Assembly: GCF_964340395.1 (NCBI RefSeq)
Contig: NC_135568.1
Coordinates: forward strand, 19,893,710-19,957,709
Reading direction: 5' to 3'
Origin: Glandiceps talaboti
Lineage: Eukaryota > Hemichordata > Enteropneusta > Spengelidae
Length of the DNA stretch: 64,000 nucleotides
Shown here: positions 34,891-45,681 of the stretch, piece after piece
Layout of the letters: each line of letters opens with the position of its first letter
Numbering within the stretch: the stretch's first letter is position 1
Position numbers and translations under genes: made by a program
The notes under the pieces: model-generated
What the model saw: only the letters and a program-made list of their open reading frames with translations
What the model was told of the DNA's origin: nothing
Database searches by the model: none

Positions 34891-35885
34891 TGTTAGATAT
34901 AACGTATATGAGGTGACTGTGTCAGTCAGTTAGATATAACGTATATGAGGAGACTGTGTCAGTCAGTTAGATATAACGTATATGAGGGGACAGTGTCAGT
35001 CAGTTAGATATAACGTATATGAGAGGGGACTGTGTCTGATTGTTAGATATAACGTATATGAGGGGACTGTGTCAGTCAGTTAGAGATAAAGTATATGAGG
35101 GGACTATGTCAGTCAGTTAGATATAACGTATATGAGGTGACTGTGTCAGTCAGTTAGATATAACGTATATGAGGAGACTGTGTCAGTCAGTTAGAGATAA
35201 AGTATATGAGGGGACTATGTCAGTCAGTTAGATATAACGTATATGAGGTGACTGTGTTAGTCAGTTAGAGATAAAGTATATGAGGGGACTGTGTCAGTCA
35301 GTTAGATATACATGTAAAGTATATGAGGGGACTGTGTCAGTCAGTTAGATATAACGTATATGAGGGGACTGTGTCAGTCAGTTAGATATACATGTAAAGT
35401 ATATGAGGGGACTGTGTCAGTCAGTTAGATATACATATAACGTATATGAGGGGACTGTGTCAGTCAGTTAGATATAACGTATATGAGGGGACAGTGTCAG
35501 TCAGTTAGATATAACGTATATGAGGGGACTGTGTCAGTCAGTTAGATATAACGTATATGAGGGGACTGTGTCAGTCAGTTAGATATAACGTATATGAGGG
35601 GACTGTGTCAGTCAGTTAGATATAACGTATATGAGGGGACTGTGTCTGATTGTTAGATATAACGTATATGAGGTGACTATGTCAGTCAGTTAGATATACA
35701 TGTAAAGTATATGAGGGGACTGTGTCAGTCAGTTAGATATACATAAAACGTATATGAGGGGACTGTGTCAGTCAGTTAGATATAACGTATATGAGGTGAC
35801 TGTGTCAGTCAGTTAGATATAATGTATATGAGGGGACTGTGTCAGTCAGTTAGATATAACGTATATGAGGGGACTGTGTCTGATT
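34891..35885. repeat. Satellite block 2, same 37-bp unit
   Basis: It continues the 32960-33984 array after copy B. It contains GAGATAAAGTATATGAGG and TACATGTAAAGTATATGAGG variants and two uninterrupted TCTGATTGTTAG units. Confidence 0.95.
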
Positions 35886-36371
35886 AGTCCCCGCCGGACA
35901 AAGTCTGGACGGGGACTTATGGATTGGGTTCCGTCTGTCTGTGTGTGTGCGTGCGTGCGTGCGTGCGTGCGTCCGTCTGTCTGTCCGTCCGTCCGCAGCC
36001 GTTTATTGGCGATGCCTGGACCGAATTTTTTAAAACTTGGTACAGGGGCAACATGCTATGACATACATATGCACGGCAATTTGTTTTATGATACGATCCA
36101 ATATGGCCACCTTTCAGCCATTTTGTTTGCGAATTTTCCCTGTCCGAAGCCATAACTCAGACATGCTTGAACAGATCTCATTCAAAGTTGGTATTAGGAC
36201 AGTGTTCTATGACATACATGTGCATATCCATTTTTGTCTTGGTACTCATCCAATATGGCCACATGGCAGCCATTTTGTTTGCGAATGTTCCATGTCCAAA
36301 GCCATAACTCAGACATACTTGAACAGTTCCTTAAAACCCAATCATAGCGGGGACTGTCATTCTCATGACTT
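35886..36371 (+). mobile_element. AGTCCCCG-ended element, copy C, inserted in the satellite
   Basis: A shorter copy (about 486 bp) with the same left hairpin, a GCGT/GTCC-rich microsatellite, and fewer internal units. The right end is CGGGGACTGTCATTCTCATG then ACT. It sits at the same satellite variant (TCTGATT) as copy B. The satellite resumes with TGTTAGATATAATATATATG. Confidence 0.85.
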
Positions 36372-36410
36372 GTTAGATATAATATATATGAGGGGACTGT
36401 GTCTGATTGT
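36372..36410. repeat. Satellite block 3, final partial unit
   Basis: One more unit, GTTAGATATAATATATATGA then GGGGACTGTGTCTGATTGTT, closes the array about 70 bp before the next exon. Confidence 0.85.
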
Positions 36411-36480
36411 TTGAATAGTCTTTTCCTTATTTCCTAAATTTATGATTTAATGTGAAACATTTGTCTTTGATTTGTTACAG

Positions 36481-36592
36481 GTGGTCGTGACAAGAGAGGA
36501 GGCCCTATTCTAACATTCCCAGCTCGTAGTGTGGAGAAAATTAAGTATGAAGAACTGAGAAAATTAATGATGTACTTAGCTAGTATACCTAG
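36481..36592 (+). CDS. trio: trio exon: Sec14 domain, GGRDKRGG signature
   Basis: This 112-bp exon sits between GATTTGTTACAG and CCTAG|GTGAGTG. It enters in phase 1 and leaves in phase 2. It encodes GGRDKRGGPILTFPARS, then VEKIKYEELRKLMMYLASIP and the first two bases of a Ser codon. This block is the most diagnostic part of the Trio/Kalirin N-terminus. The donor is repeated twice more downstream, at 36631 and 36670 (last exonic base), but reading through to those donors meets an in-frame TGA right after CCT AGG. Only the first donor keeps the protein open. Confidence 0.95.
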
Positions 36593-36700
36593 GTGAGTGA
36601 TTATTAGTATGTTTCAAACTGGTATACCTAGGTGAGTGATTATTAGTATGTTTCAAACTAGTATACCTAGGTGAGTGTTTATTAGTATATTTCAAACCAG
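36582..36700 (+). repeat. 39-bp triplication of the 5' splice site region
   Basis: Three units carry GTATACCTAG|GTGAGTG followed by ATTATTAGTATGTTTCAAAC. Donor positions are 36592/36593, 36631/36632 and 36670/36671, exactly 39 bp apart. The first copy is the authentic exon end. Confidence 0.9.
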
Positions 36701-36723
36701 TGTAGTTAGGTTAGTGATTATTC

Positions 36724-37966
36724 GTGATGGAGTCAGAGATATAGCATTGTTTACAGTCAGAATATATTGTCTACACTGATGAAGTCAGATATGGGATTGT
36801 TTTACAGTCAGTATGTATTGTCTGAGTGAATAATAGTATGTCTTTGTCTTTGTTTACAGTGATGAAGTCAGAGATATAGGATTGTTTTACAGTTGGAATG
36901 TGTTGTCTTTGTTTATGTTTACAGTGATGAAGCCAGAGATATAGGATTGTTTTACAGTTGGAATGTGTTGTCTTTGTTTACAGTGATGAAGTCAGAGATA
37001 TAGGATTGTTTTACAGTCGGAATGTGTTGTCTTTGTTTATGTTTTACAGTGATGAAGCCAGAGATATAGGATTGTTTTACAGTCGGAATGTGTTGTCTTT
37101 GTTTATGTTTTACAGTGATGAAGCCAGAGATATAGGATTGTTTTACAGTCGGAATGTGTTGTCTTTGTTTATGTTTTACAGTGATGAAGCCAGAGATATA
37201 GGATTGTTTTACAGTCGGAATGTGTTGTTTTTGTTTATGTTTTACAGTGATGACGTCAGAGATATAGGATTGTTTTACAGTTGGAATGTGTTGTCTTTGT
37301 TTATGTTTTACAGTGATGAAGTCAGAGATATAGGATTGTTTTACAGTCGGAATGTGTTGTCTTTGTTTACAGTGATGAAGTCAGAGATATAGGATTGTTT
37401 TACAGTCGGAATGTGTTGTCTTTGTTTATGTTTTACAGTGATGAAGCCAGAGATATAGGATTGTTTTACAGTTGGAATGTGTTGTCTTTGTTTATGTTTT
37501 ACAGTGATGAAGTCAGAGATATAGGATTGTTTTACAGTCGGAATGTGTTGTCTTTGTTTATGTTTTACAGTGATGAAGCCAGAGATATAGGATTGTTTTA
37601 CAGTTGGAATGTGTTGTCTTTGTTTATGTTTTACAGTGATGAAGTCAGAGATATAGGATTGTTTTACAGTCGGAATGTGTTGTCTTTGTTTATGTTTTAC
37701 AGTGATGAAGTCAGAGATATAGGATTGTTTTACAGTCGGAATGTGTTGTCTTTGTTTATGTTTTACAGTGATGAAGTCAGAGATATAGGATTGTTTTACA
37801 GTCGGAATGTGTTGTCTTTGTTTATGTTTTACAGTGATGAAGTCAGAGATATAGGATTGTTTTACAGTCGGAATGTGTTGTCTTTGTTTATGTTTTACAG
37901 TGATGAAGCCAGAGATATAGGATTGTTTTACAGTTGGAATGTGTTGTCTTTGTTTATGTTTTACAG
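36724..37966 (+). repeat. Tandem array of 3' splice acceptor plus first codons of the next exon (66-bp unit)
   Basis: The unit is TGATGAAGTCAGAGATATAG, GATTGTTTTACAGTCGGAAT, GTGTTGTCTTTGTTTATGTT, TTACAG. Counting candidate acceptor AG ends, the first exonic base would be at 36860, 36925, 36984, then 37050 to 37314 in 66-bp steps, 37373, then 37439 to 37967 in 66-bp steps (18 in all). Degraded copies occur at 36724-36840. The last unit continues into the real exon. From 37439 on, units are in frame with the exon and free of stops; earlier ones are shifted by 59- and 65-bp units. Each unit also holds a second GTTTTACAG inside. Confidence 0.95.
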
Positions 37967-38057
37967 TGATGAAGCCAGAGATGTTGGATTTAGTGTAATT
38001 ATTGATATGAGGCATTCAACATGGAATGGTGTTAAGCCATTACTTAAAGTGTTACAG
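37967..38057 (+). CDS. trio: trio exon: Sec14 domain core (DEARDVGFSVIIDMR)
   Basis: This 91-bp exon enters in phase 2 (T completes the Ser codon) and leaves in phase 0 at GTGTTACAG|GTATGT. It encodes SDEARDVGFSVIIDMRHS then TWNGVKPLLKVLQ, matching the Sec14 strand-helix region of Trio/Kalirin. The start is assigned to the last acceptor of the 66-bp array because the repeated units diverge from the family after DEARDIG while this copy continues with VGFSVIIDMR. Use of an upstream in-frame acceptor (37439 to 37901) would insert one to eight copies of a 22-residue hydrophobic-aromatic repeat (DEVRDIGLFYSRNVLSLFMF plus YS). Confidence 0.93.
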
Positions 38058-38361
38058 GTATGTTCATTCCAAACTTTAACTTGCAACTTTATTCTTCAGT
38101 GGAATGTACTTTAAACTGTCATTTAACATGGCCATGGGTACTGTCACTTCAGTTAGATCTGAACTGTGAGGGCGCTGTTTGGTGAATAATCCTTCAAGTT
38201 TTGTGACTGCTATGCTATCCCGTGCAAGTAGTATAAGTACAGTGCATAGTTGTGAACCACAGAATCTTCTTTCTCATTATGTACATCATATGCCCTGTCA
38301 TTTTGCAACATGAATGGAGACATTTTATTCTGTATATTTTATTTCTTGTTTAAATTTTCAG
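38058..38361 (+). other. Intron, 304 bp
   Basis: A GTATGT donor and TAAATTTTCAG acceptor bound this short, repeat-free intron. It contains GAGGGCGCTGTTTGG at about 38168. Confidence 0.8.
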
Positions 38362-38463
38362 GAATGTTTTCCTAGTAACATCAACATGGCATATATTATC
38401 AAACCCGAGAACTTTTGGCAGAAACACAGAACTAGTCTTGGTAGCTCCAAACTCAAATTTGAG
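38362..38463 (+). CDS. trio: trio exon: Sec14 domain (IIKPENFWQKHRTSLGSSK)
   Basis: This 102-bp exon (34 codons) is phase 0 at both ends, between TTTTCAG and GAG|GTAAGG. It encodes ECFPSNINMAY, then IIKPENFWQKHRTSLGSSK and LKFE. The KPxNFWQKxRTxxGSSKxxFET motif is a Trio/Kalirin hallmark. No anomalies. Confidence 0.95.
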
Positions 38464-38503
38464 GTAAGGTTGTTTCCTTAAGGAATAATAAAAATGATAA
38501 CAA

Positions 38504-41468
38504 TAACACCCTGTGATACCATGATAGTGTTAACAGATTTACACTCTGCCGTACCATGATAGTGTTATCAGATTCCCACTCTGCCGTACCATGATAGTGT
38601 TATCAGATTCACACTCTGCCATACCATGATAGTGTTATCAGATTCCCACTCTGCCGTACCATGATAGTGTTATCAGATTCCCACTCTGCCATACCATGAT
38701 AGTGTTATCAGATTCACACTCTGCCGTACCATGATAGTGTTAACAGATTCACACTCTACCATACCATACCATAGTGTTATCAGATTCACACTCTGCCATA
38801 CCATGATAGTGATATCAGATTCACACTCTGCCATACCATGATAGTGTTATCAGATTCCCACTCTGCCATACCATGATAGTGTTATCAGATTCACACTCTG
38901 CCATACCATGATAGTGTTATCAGATTCACACTCTGCCATACCATGATAGTGTTATCAGATTCACACTCTGCCATACCATGATAGTGTTATCAGATTCCCA
39001 CTCTGCCATACCATGATAGTGTTATCAGATTCACACTCTGCCATACCATGATAGTGTTATCAGATTCACACTCTGCCATACCATGATAGTGTTATCATAT
39101 TCACACTCTGCTATACCATGATAGTGTTATCAGATTCCCACTCTGCCATACCATGATAGTGTTATCAGATTCCCACTCTACCATACCATGATAGTGTTAT
39201 CAGATTCACACTCTGCCATACCATGATAGTGTTATCAGATTCACACTCTGCCGTACCATGATAGTGTTATCAGATTCCCACTCTGCCGTACCATGATAGT
39301 GTTATCAGATTCCCACTCTGCCATACCATGATAGTGTTATCAGATTCACACTCTGCCATACCATGATAGTGTTATCAGATTCACACTCTGTCATACCATG
39401 ATAGTGTTATCAGATTCACACTCTGCCGTACCATGATAGTGTTATCAGATTCACACTCTGCCGTACCATGATAGTGTTTTCAGATTCCCACTCTGCCGTA
39501 CCATGATAGTGTTATCAGATTCCCACTCTGCCGTACCATGATAGTGTTATCAGATTCCCACTCTGCCGTACCATGATAGTGTTATCTGATTCACACTCTG
39601 CCATACCATGATAGTGTTATCAGATTCCCACTCTGCCGTACCATGATAGTGTTATCAGATTCCCACTCTGCCATACCATGATAGTGTTATCAGATTCACA
39701 CTCTGCCATACCATGATAGTGTTATCATATTCACACTCTGTCATACCATGATAGTGTTATCAGATTCCCACTCTGCCGTACCATGATAGTGTTATCATAT
39801 TCACACTCTGCCGTACCATGATAGTGTTATCAGATTCACACTCTGCCATACCATATTGTTATCAGATTCACACTCTGTCATACCATGATAGTGTTATCAG
39901 ATTCCCACTCTGTCATACCATGATAGTGTTATCAGATTCCCACTCTGCCATACCATGATAGTGTTATCAGATTCCCACTCTGCCGTACCATGATAGTGTT
40001 ATCAGATTCACACTCTGCCGTACCATGATAGTGTTATCAGATTCACACTCTGCCGTACCATGATAGTGTTTTCAGATTCACACTCTGCCGTACCATGATA
40101 GTGTTATCAGATTCACACTCTGCCGTACCATGATAGTGTTTTCAGATTCCCACTCTGCCGTACCATGATAGTGTTATCAGATTCCCACTCTGCCGTACCA
40201 TGATAGTGTTATCAGATTCCCACTCTGCCGTACCATGATAGTGTTATCTGATTCACACTCTGCCATACCATGATAGTGTTATCAGATTCCCACTCTGCCA
40301 TACCATGATAGTGTTATCAGATTCCCACTCTGCCATACCATGATAGTGTTATCAGATTCACACTCTGCCATACCATGATAGTGTTATCATATTCACACTC
40401 TGTCATACCATGATAGTGTTATCAGATTCCCACTCTGCCGTACCATGATAGTGTTATCATATTCACACTCTGCCGTACCATGATAGTGTTATCAGATTCA
40501 CACTCTGCCATACCATATTGTTATCAGATTCACACTCTGTCATACCATGATAGTGTTATCAGATTCCCACTCTGTCATACCATGATAGTGTTATCAGATT
40601 CCCACTCTGCCATACCATGATAGTGTTATCATATTCACACTCTGCCGTACCATGATAGTGTTATCAGATTCACACTCTGCCATACCATATTGTTATCAGA
40701 TTCACACTCTGTCATACCATGATAGTGTTATCAGATTCACACTCTGTCATACCATGATAGTGTTATCAGATTCCCACTCTGCTATACCATGATAGTGTTA
40801 TCATATTCACACTCTGCTATACCATGATAGTGTTATCAGATTCCCACTCTGCCATACCATGATAGTGTTATCATATTCACACTCTGCTATACCATGATAG
40901 TGTTATCAGATTCCCACTCTGCCATACCATGATAGTGTTATCAGATTCACACTCTGCTATACCATGATAGTGTTATCAGATTCCCACTCTGCCATACCAT
41001 GATAGTGTTATCAGATTCCCACTCTGCCATACCATGATAGTGTTATCAGATTCACACTCTGCCGTACCATGATAGTGTTATCAGATTCACACTCTGCCGT
41101 ACCATGATAGTGTTATCAGATTCACACTCTGCCGTACCATGATAGTGTTATCATATTCACACTCTGCTATACCATGATAGTGTTATCAGATTCCCACTCT
41201 GCCATACCATGATAGTGTTATCAGATTCCCACTCTGCCGTACCATGATAGTGTTATCAGATTCACACTCTGCCGTACCATGATAGTGTTATCAGATTCAC
41301 ACTCTGCCATACCATGATAGTGTTATCAGATTCACACTCTGCCGTACCATGATAGTGTTATCAGATTCACACTCTGCCGTACCATGATAGTGTTATCAGA
41401 TTCCCACTCTGCCGTACCATGATAGTGATATCAGATTCACACTCTGCCATACCATGATAGTGTTATCA
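38504..41468. repeat. Large minisatellite filling intron 4, 35-bp unit, ~85 copies
   Basis: The unit is CACTCTGCCATACCATGATA then GTGTTATCAGATTCA, with CCATA/CCGTA/TCATA/CTATA and ATTCA/ATTCC variants. Rare variants (CCATACCATATTGTT; GTGTTTTCAG) recur in the same order 662 bp apart (39481 versus 40143; 39858 versus 40520), so a block of about 19 units was duplicated. It occupies nearly all of the 3.1-kb intron between the exons at 38463 and 41601. Confidence 0.97.
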
Positions 41469-41600
41469 GTGTATAGTTCTGTATGTAGGAGTTTTATGTG
41501 TTTTATTTTTTGAGGTCACTAAACACTTTGCTTATAATGTACAGGAGACAGGCATACTTTGAAAGAATGTACTGACTGAATCTTTGTGTATGTTTTGCAG

Positions 41601-41714
41601 ACTTCAATGATATCTCAGGAAGGACTGTATAGGTTTATTGATCCCTCACAGTTAACTCAAGATTTTGATGGTACTTTACCCTATGATCATGATGAATGGA
41701 TTGAACTCAGGCAG
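41601..41714 (+). CDS. trio: trio exon: end of Sec14 domain (DPSQLTQDFDG)
   Basis: This 114-bp exon (38 codons) is phase 0 at both ends, between TGTATGTTTTGCAG and CAGGCAG|GTTAGT. It encodes TSMISQEGLYRFI, DPSQLTQDFDGTLPYDHDE and WIELRQ. The conserved SQLTxxFDGxLxYxHxEWIExR run closes the Sec14 domain in Trio/Kalirin. The frame stays open past the donor into the satellite up to a stop at 41871, but the homology ends at the donor. The donor GTTAGT is immediately followed by the satellite. Confidence 0.95.
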
Positions 41715-43565
41715 GTTAGTATCATACTGTGCTGCTATCCTATTGAAGTGTGTTACTATACTATCATACTGTGCTGCTATCCTATCGGAATGTATTACTA
41801 TACTATCATACTGTGCTGCTATCCTATCGGAATGTATTACTATACTGTCATACTGTGCTGCTATCCTATCTGAATGTATTACTATACTGTCACACTGTGT
41901 TGCTATCCTATCTGAATGTATTACTATACTATCATACTGTGCTGCTATCCTATCTGAATGTATTACTATACTATCATACTGTGCTGCTATCCTATCTGAA
42001 TGTATTACTATACTATCATACTGTGCTGCTATCCTATCTGAATGTATTACTATACTATCATACTGTGTTGCTATCCTATCTGAATGTATTACTATACTAT
42101 CATACTGTGCTGCTATCCTATCGGAATGTGTTACTATACTATCATACTGTGCTGCTATCCTATCTGAAAGTATTACTATACTGTCACTGTGCTGCTATCC
42201 TATCTGAATGTGTTACTATACTATCATACTGTGTTGCTATCCTATCTGAATGTATTACTATACTATCATACTGTGCTGCTATCCTATCGGAATGTGTTAC
42301 TATACTATCATACTGTGCTGCTATCCTATCTGAATGTATTACTATACTGTCATACTGTGCTGCTATCCTATCTGAATGTATTACTATACTATCATACTGT
42401 GCTGCTATCCTATCTGAATGTATTACCATTCTGTCATACTGTGCTGCTATCCTATCTGAATGTATTACTATACTATCATACTGTGCTGCTATCCTATCTG
42501 AATGTATTACCATTCTGTCATACTGTGCTGCTATCCTATCTGAATGTATTACTATACTGTCATACTGTGCTGCTATCCTATCTGAATGTATTACCATTCT
42601 GTCATACTGTGCTGCTATCCTATCTGAATGTATTACTATACTGTCATACTGTGCTGCTATCCTATCTGAATGTATTACTATACTTTCATACTGTGTTGCT
42701 ATCCTATCTGAATGTATTACTATACTGTCATACTGTGCTGCTATCCTATCTGAATGTATTACCATTCTGTCATACTGTGCTGCTATCCTATCTGAATGTA
42801 TTACTATACTTTCATACTGTGTTGCTATCCTATCTGAATGTATTACTATACTGTCACACTGTGCTGCTATCCTATCTGAATGTATTACTATACTGTCATA
42901 CTGTGCTGCTATCCTATCTGAATGTATTACTATACTGTCACACTGTGTTGCTATCCTATCTGAATGTATTACTATACTGTCATACTGTGCTGCTATCCTA
43001 TCGGAATGTGTTACCATTCTGTCATACTGTGCTGCTATCCTATCTGAATGTATTACTATACTGTCTTACTGTGCTGCTATCCTATCTGAATGTATTACTA
43101 TACTGTCATACTGTGCTGCTATCCTATCGGAATGTGTTACTATACTATCATACTGTGTTGCTATCCTATCTGAATGTATTACTATACTATCATACTGTGC
43201 TGCTATCCTATCTGAATGTATTACTATACTGTCATACTGTGTTGCTATCCTATCTGAATGTATTACTATACTATCATACTGTGTTGCTATCCTATCTGAA
43301 TGTATTACTATACTATCATACTGTGCTGCTATCCTATCTGAATGTATTACTATACTGTCATACTGTGCTGCTATCCTATCTGAATGTATTACTATACTGT
43401 CATACTGTGTTGCTATCCTATCTGAATGTATTACTATACTATCATACTGTGCTGCTATCCTATCTGAATGTATTACTATACTATCATACTGTGCTGCTAT
43501 CCTATCGGAATGTGTTACTATACTGTCATACTGTGCTGCTATCCTATCTGAATGTATTACTATAT
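41715..43565. repeat. Minisatellite in intron 5, 42-bp unit, ~44 copies, starting at the splice donor
   Basis: The unit is TATCATACTGTGCTGCTATC then CTATCTGAATGTATTACTATAC. The first unit begins with the donor itself (GTTAGTATCATACTGTGCTG). As 42 is a multiple of three, several frames stay open for up to about 600 codons (repeats of YHTVLLSYLNVLLY or SYCAAILSECITIL). I treat these as artefacts: several frames are open together, and the true exon frame terminates at 41871. Confidence 0.95.
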
Positions 43566-43705
43566 AGATATTTTAGGATTTTTAATTAATAAAACAACTT
43601 CACCATATTATGCTACTTTGCAAAGCAATGTTAAACTGCATTAACCAAATTCATGTTTGTAACTCTGAGTCTGAATCAATAAATTACAATAGCAAATATG
43701 TACAC

Positions 43706-43737
43706 ATTCAGTAGGGTTATAGGCTTGGCAAAGTGTC

Positions 43738-43786
<49 letters not shown>

Positions 43787-43816
43787 GTTTGTCTGTCTAC
43801 GTGCGTGCGTGCGTGC

Positions 43817-43863
<47 letters not shown>

Positions 43864-44868
43864 TGTGTGTGTGTAAACAACTTTAAAGTACAAATTGCTG
43901 GACTAATTGCTTTGATATTAGGTGGTCATGTTATTTCTTCTAGTGTCTAGTTGGGAAACTGTTCAAATGAAAATGATTGCATCAGAGATGTGGGTTTTGG
44001 GTTAAAAAAAATGTGATTTTTGGTCAAAAACCTATAATTCCAAAACTACTCGGCAGATTGGACTGAAATTTAAGAGGGATCTGTAGGTGTATACTATAGA
44101 TGAAGAAATATTCAGCATATAATGATCTCATCAGTAATATGCAAATTAGGTGTAAACATGTGAATTTTGGTCAAAAAGTACTTGGTCAATGAGACTAAAA
44201 GTTGGTGAGATGTTTCTAGTAGTGTTATTCTGCAGATTTTGTTCAAAATATTTTGACACAATTGGCCCTAGCAACCGTGACCAAACCCTTAGCAACAACC
44301 AAATGGCAGTATATTTTGCTCAAATAACTACATCATCTTGTAAGTTGTAGGCAAGTGGGTAAACATTCAAAAAATGTATGCAACTATCCCTAGCAACCAT
44401 GACCACACCCATAGCAACAGCCAGTTGTGTATTTCACAGATAACAGGGATCAATAGACAATTGAACAAACATTCAAAAAATGTATGTAAATTTGCCTAGC
44501 AACAAGACCATGCCCATAGCAACAGTCAAATAATCATGTATATTGCAAAGATAACAGGAATTAAAAGACAAATGAATAAACATTAAATAAATGTATGCAA
44601 ATGTGCCTAGCAACAAGACCATGCCCATAGCAACAGCCAAATGATCATGTATATTGCAAAGATAATATCAGGAATTCATACACAAGTGAACAAAACATTC
44701 AAGAATGTATGCAAATATATCTAGCAACATGATCACGCCCATAGTAACAGCCAAATGTTTGCATATATCGCAAAGATAGCAACATGGTTTGATTCAGCAA
44801 ATGCACACCTATTGTTAGCATGGACTAGCATATGGATAAACATTTTTAAAAACTGTACAGTTGTGCTA
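43706..44868 (+). mobile_element. TAGCACAACTG-family element, near full-length, in intron 5
   Basis: The left tip is degraded (CATTCAGTAGGGTTATAGGC). A (CTGT)n-(GCGT)n-(GT)n microsatellite at 43739-43875 follows, then the family body. Tandem units of about 115-120 bp then occur (44380-44760) with CCTAGCAACAAGACCATGCC and CATAGCAACAG(C/T)CAAAT. The right end is GTACAGTTGTGCTA at about 44855-44868. It is followed by unrelated sequence. Confidence 0.75.
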
Positions 44869-45246
44869 CAACGCCATTGGCGGTGTTTTTATTTTTTGGA
44901 AATTTATTGCATTACAAACAATGAATTAGTATATATTGTATGACATTGTTCTTTCAAGTACATAGACATAGTAGAGTTGTTTTAGGAATTGAAAATCCAT
45001 ATACACGATATAGTCACTTCACTTTAAAGCTTGTCTAAAATGAACTCTATTTATTGGTATAATTCTGTTAGCCCTTAAGTCAGCCTAAGAGTGAGAAACT
45101 ACATGTTATTTTACATTATCACTAGAGGGTGCTATTTACCTTGTTACACTAATTATATTATCTGCACATTTTGTACATTTTATATGAAGGATGAAAATTG
45201 TTGTTGTTCAGAATTAAATCGCTCTGATTTATTTTATATTTTCAAG
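44869..45246. other. 3' end of intron 5
   Basis: Unique AT-rich sequence, including CACTAGAGGGTGCTAT near 45120. It ends with TTTATTTTATATTTTCAAG, the acceptor at 45246. Confidence 0.6.
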
Positions 45247-45681
45247 GCCCTGGAGGAATTTGTCTGGCAGGCTCTAGATCTTTTGAATAAAATGGAAAAA
45301 TTACGTGTTGAACTGTGTGATATGGACTTTCCCCATGATGTACAAGGTGCTAAAGAAATGATAGATGATCATGCCAATTTGAAACGAAGAGTGCTGAAAG
45401 CACCTGTAGAGTACTTATACACAGAGGGTCAAAAACTGATACACAGACTTAGTGGGACAACCTTGGAGGAATGTACTACAGATAGTGGATATTCTGGTAG
45501 TAGTAGTAGTAGTAGTATGACTTCAGCTAATGCTGATTTCCATGGCGCTCTACCAAGGATTTCTAATTTGTTAAAGAATCTACACTCTAAACGGGAATAT
45601 TTGCAAGAAATGTGGCATGCCAGAAAACTAAAATTGGACCAGTGTTTTCAGATGAGAGTCTTTGAACAAGATTGTGAAAAA
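45247..45681 (+). CDS. trio: trio exon: first spectrin-repeat region
   Basis: This 435-bp exon (145 codons) is phase 0 at both ends, between ATTTTCAAG and GAAAAA|GTAAGT. It encodes the helical start of the spectrin-repeat region: ALEEFVWQALDLLNKMEK, DFPHDVQGAKEMIDDHANL, KRRVLKAPVEYLYTEGQKLI. A Ser-rich linker (TTDSGYSGSSSSSSM) follows, then NADFHGALPRISNLLKNLHS and MWHARKLKLDQCFQ, FEQDCEK. The order and words match Trio/Kalirin. The linker, where vertebrates have a different short Ser/Gly stretch, is encoded by an (AGT)n run and may vary in length. The open frame continues about 80 bp into the intron, without homology. Confidence 0.95.

Noticed and set aside
37341-38015. Minus-strand 224-codon frame (ITVKHKQRQHIPTVKQSYIS repeats)
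   Set aside because: Shadow of the 66-bp acceptor array. The + strand has the splice-site and homology evidence.
41750-43567. 605-codon and 466-codon + strand frames and a 277-codon minus frame in the intron 5 array
   Set aside because: A 42-bp unit (multiple of three) without stops gives several open frames at once. The genuine exon frame stops at 41871.
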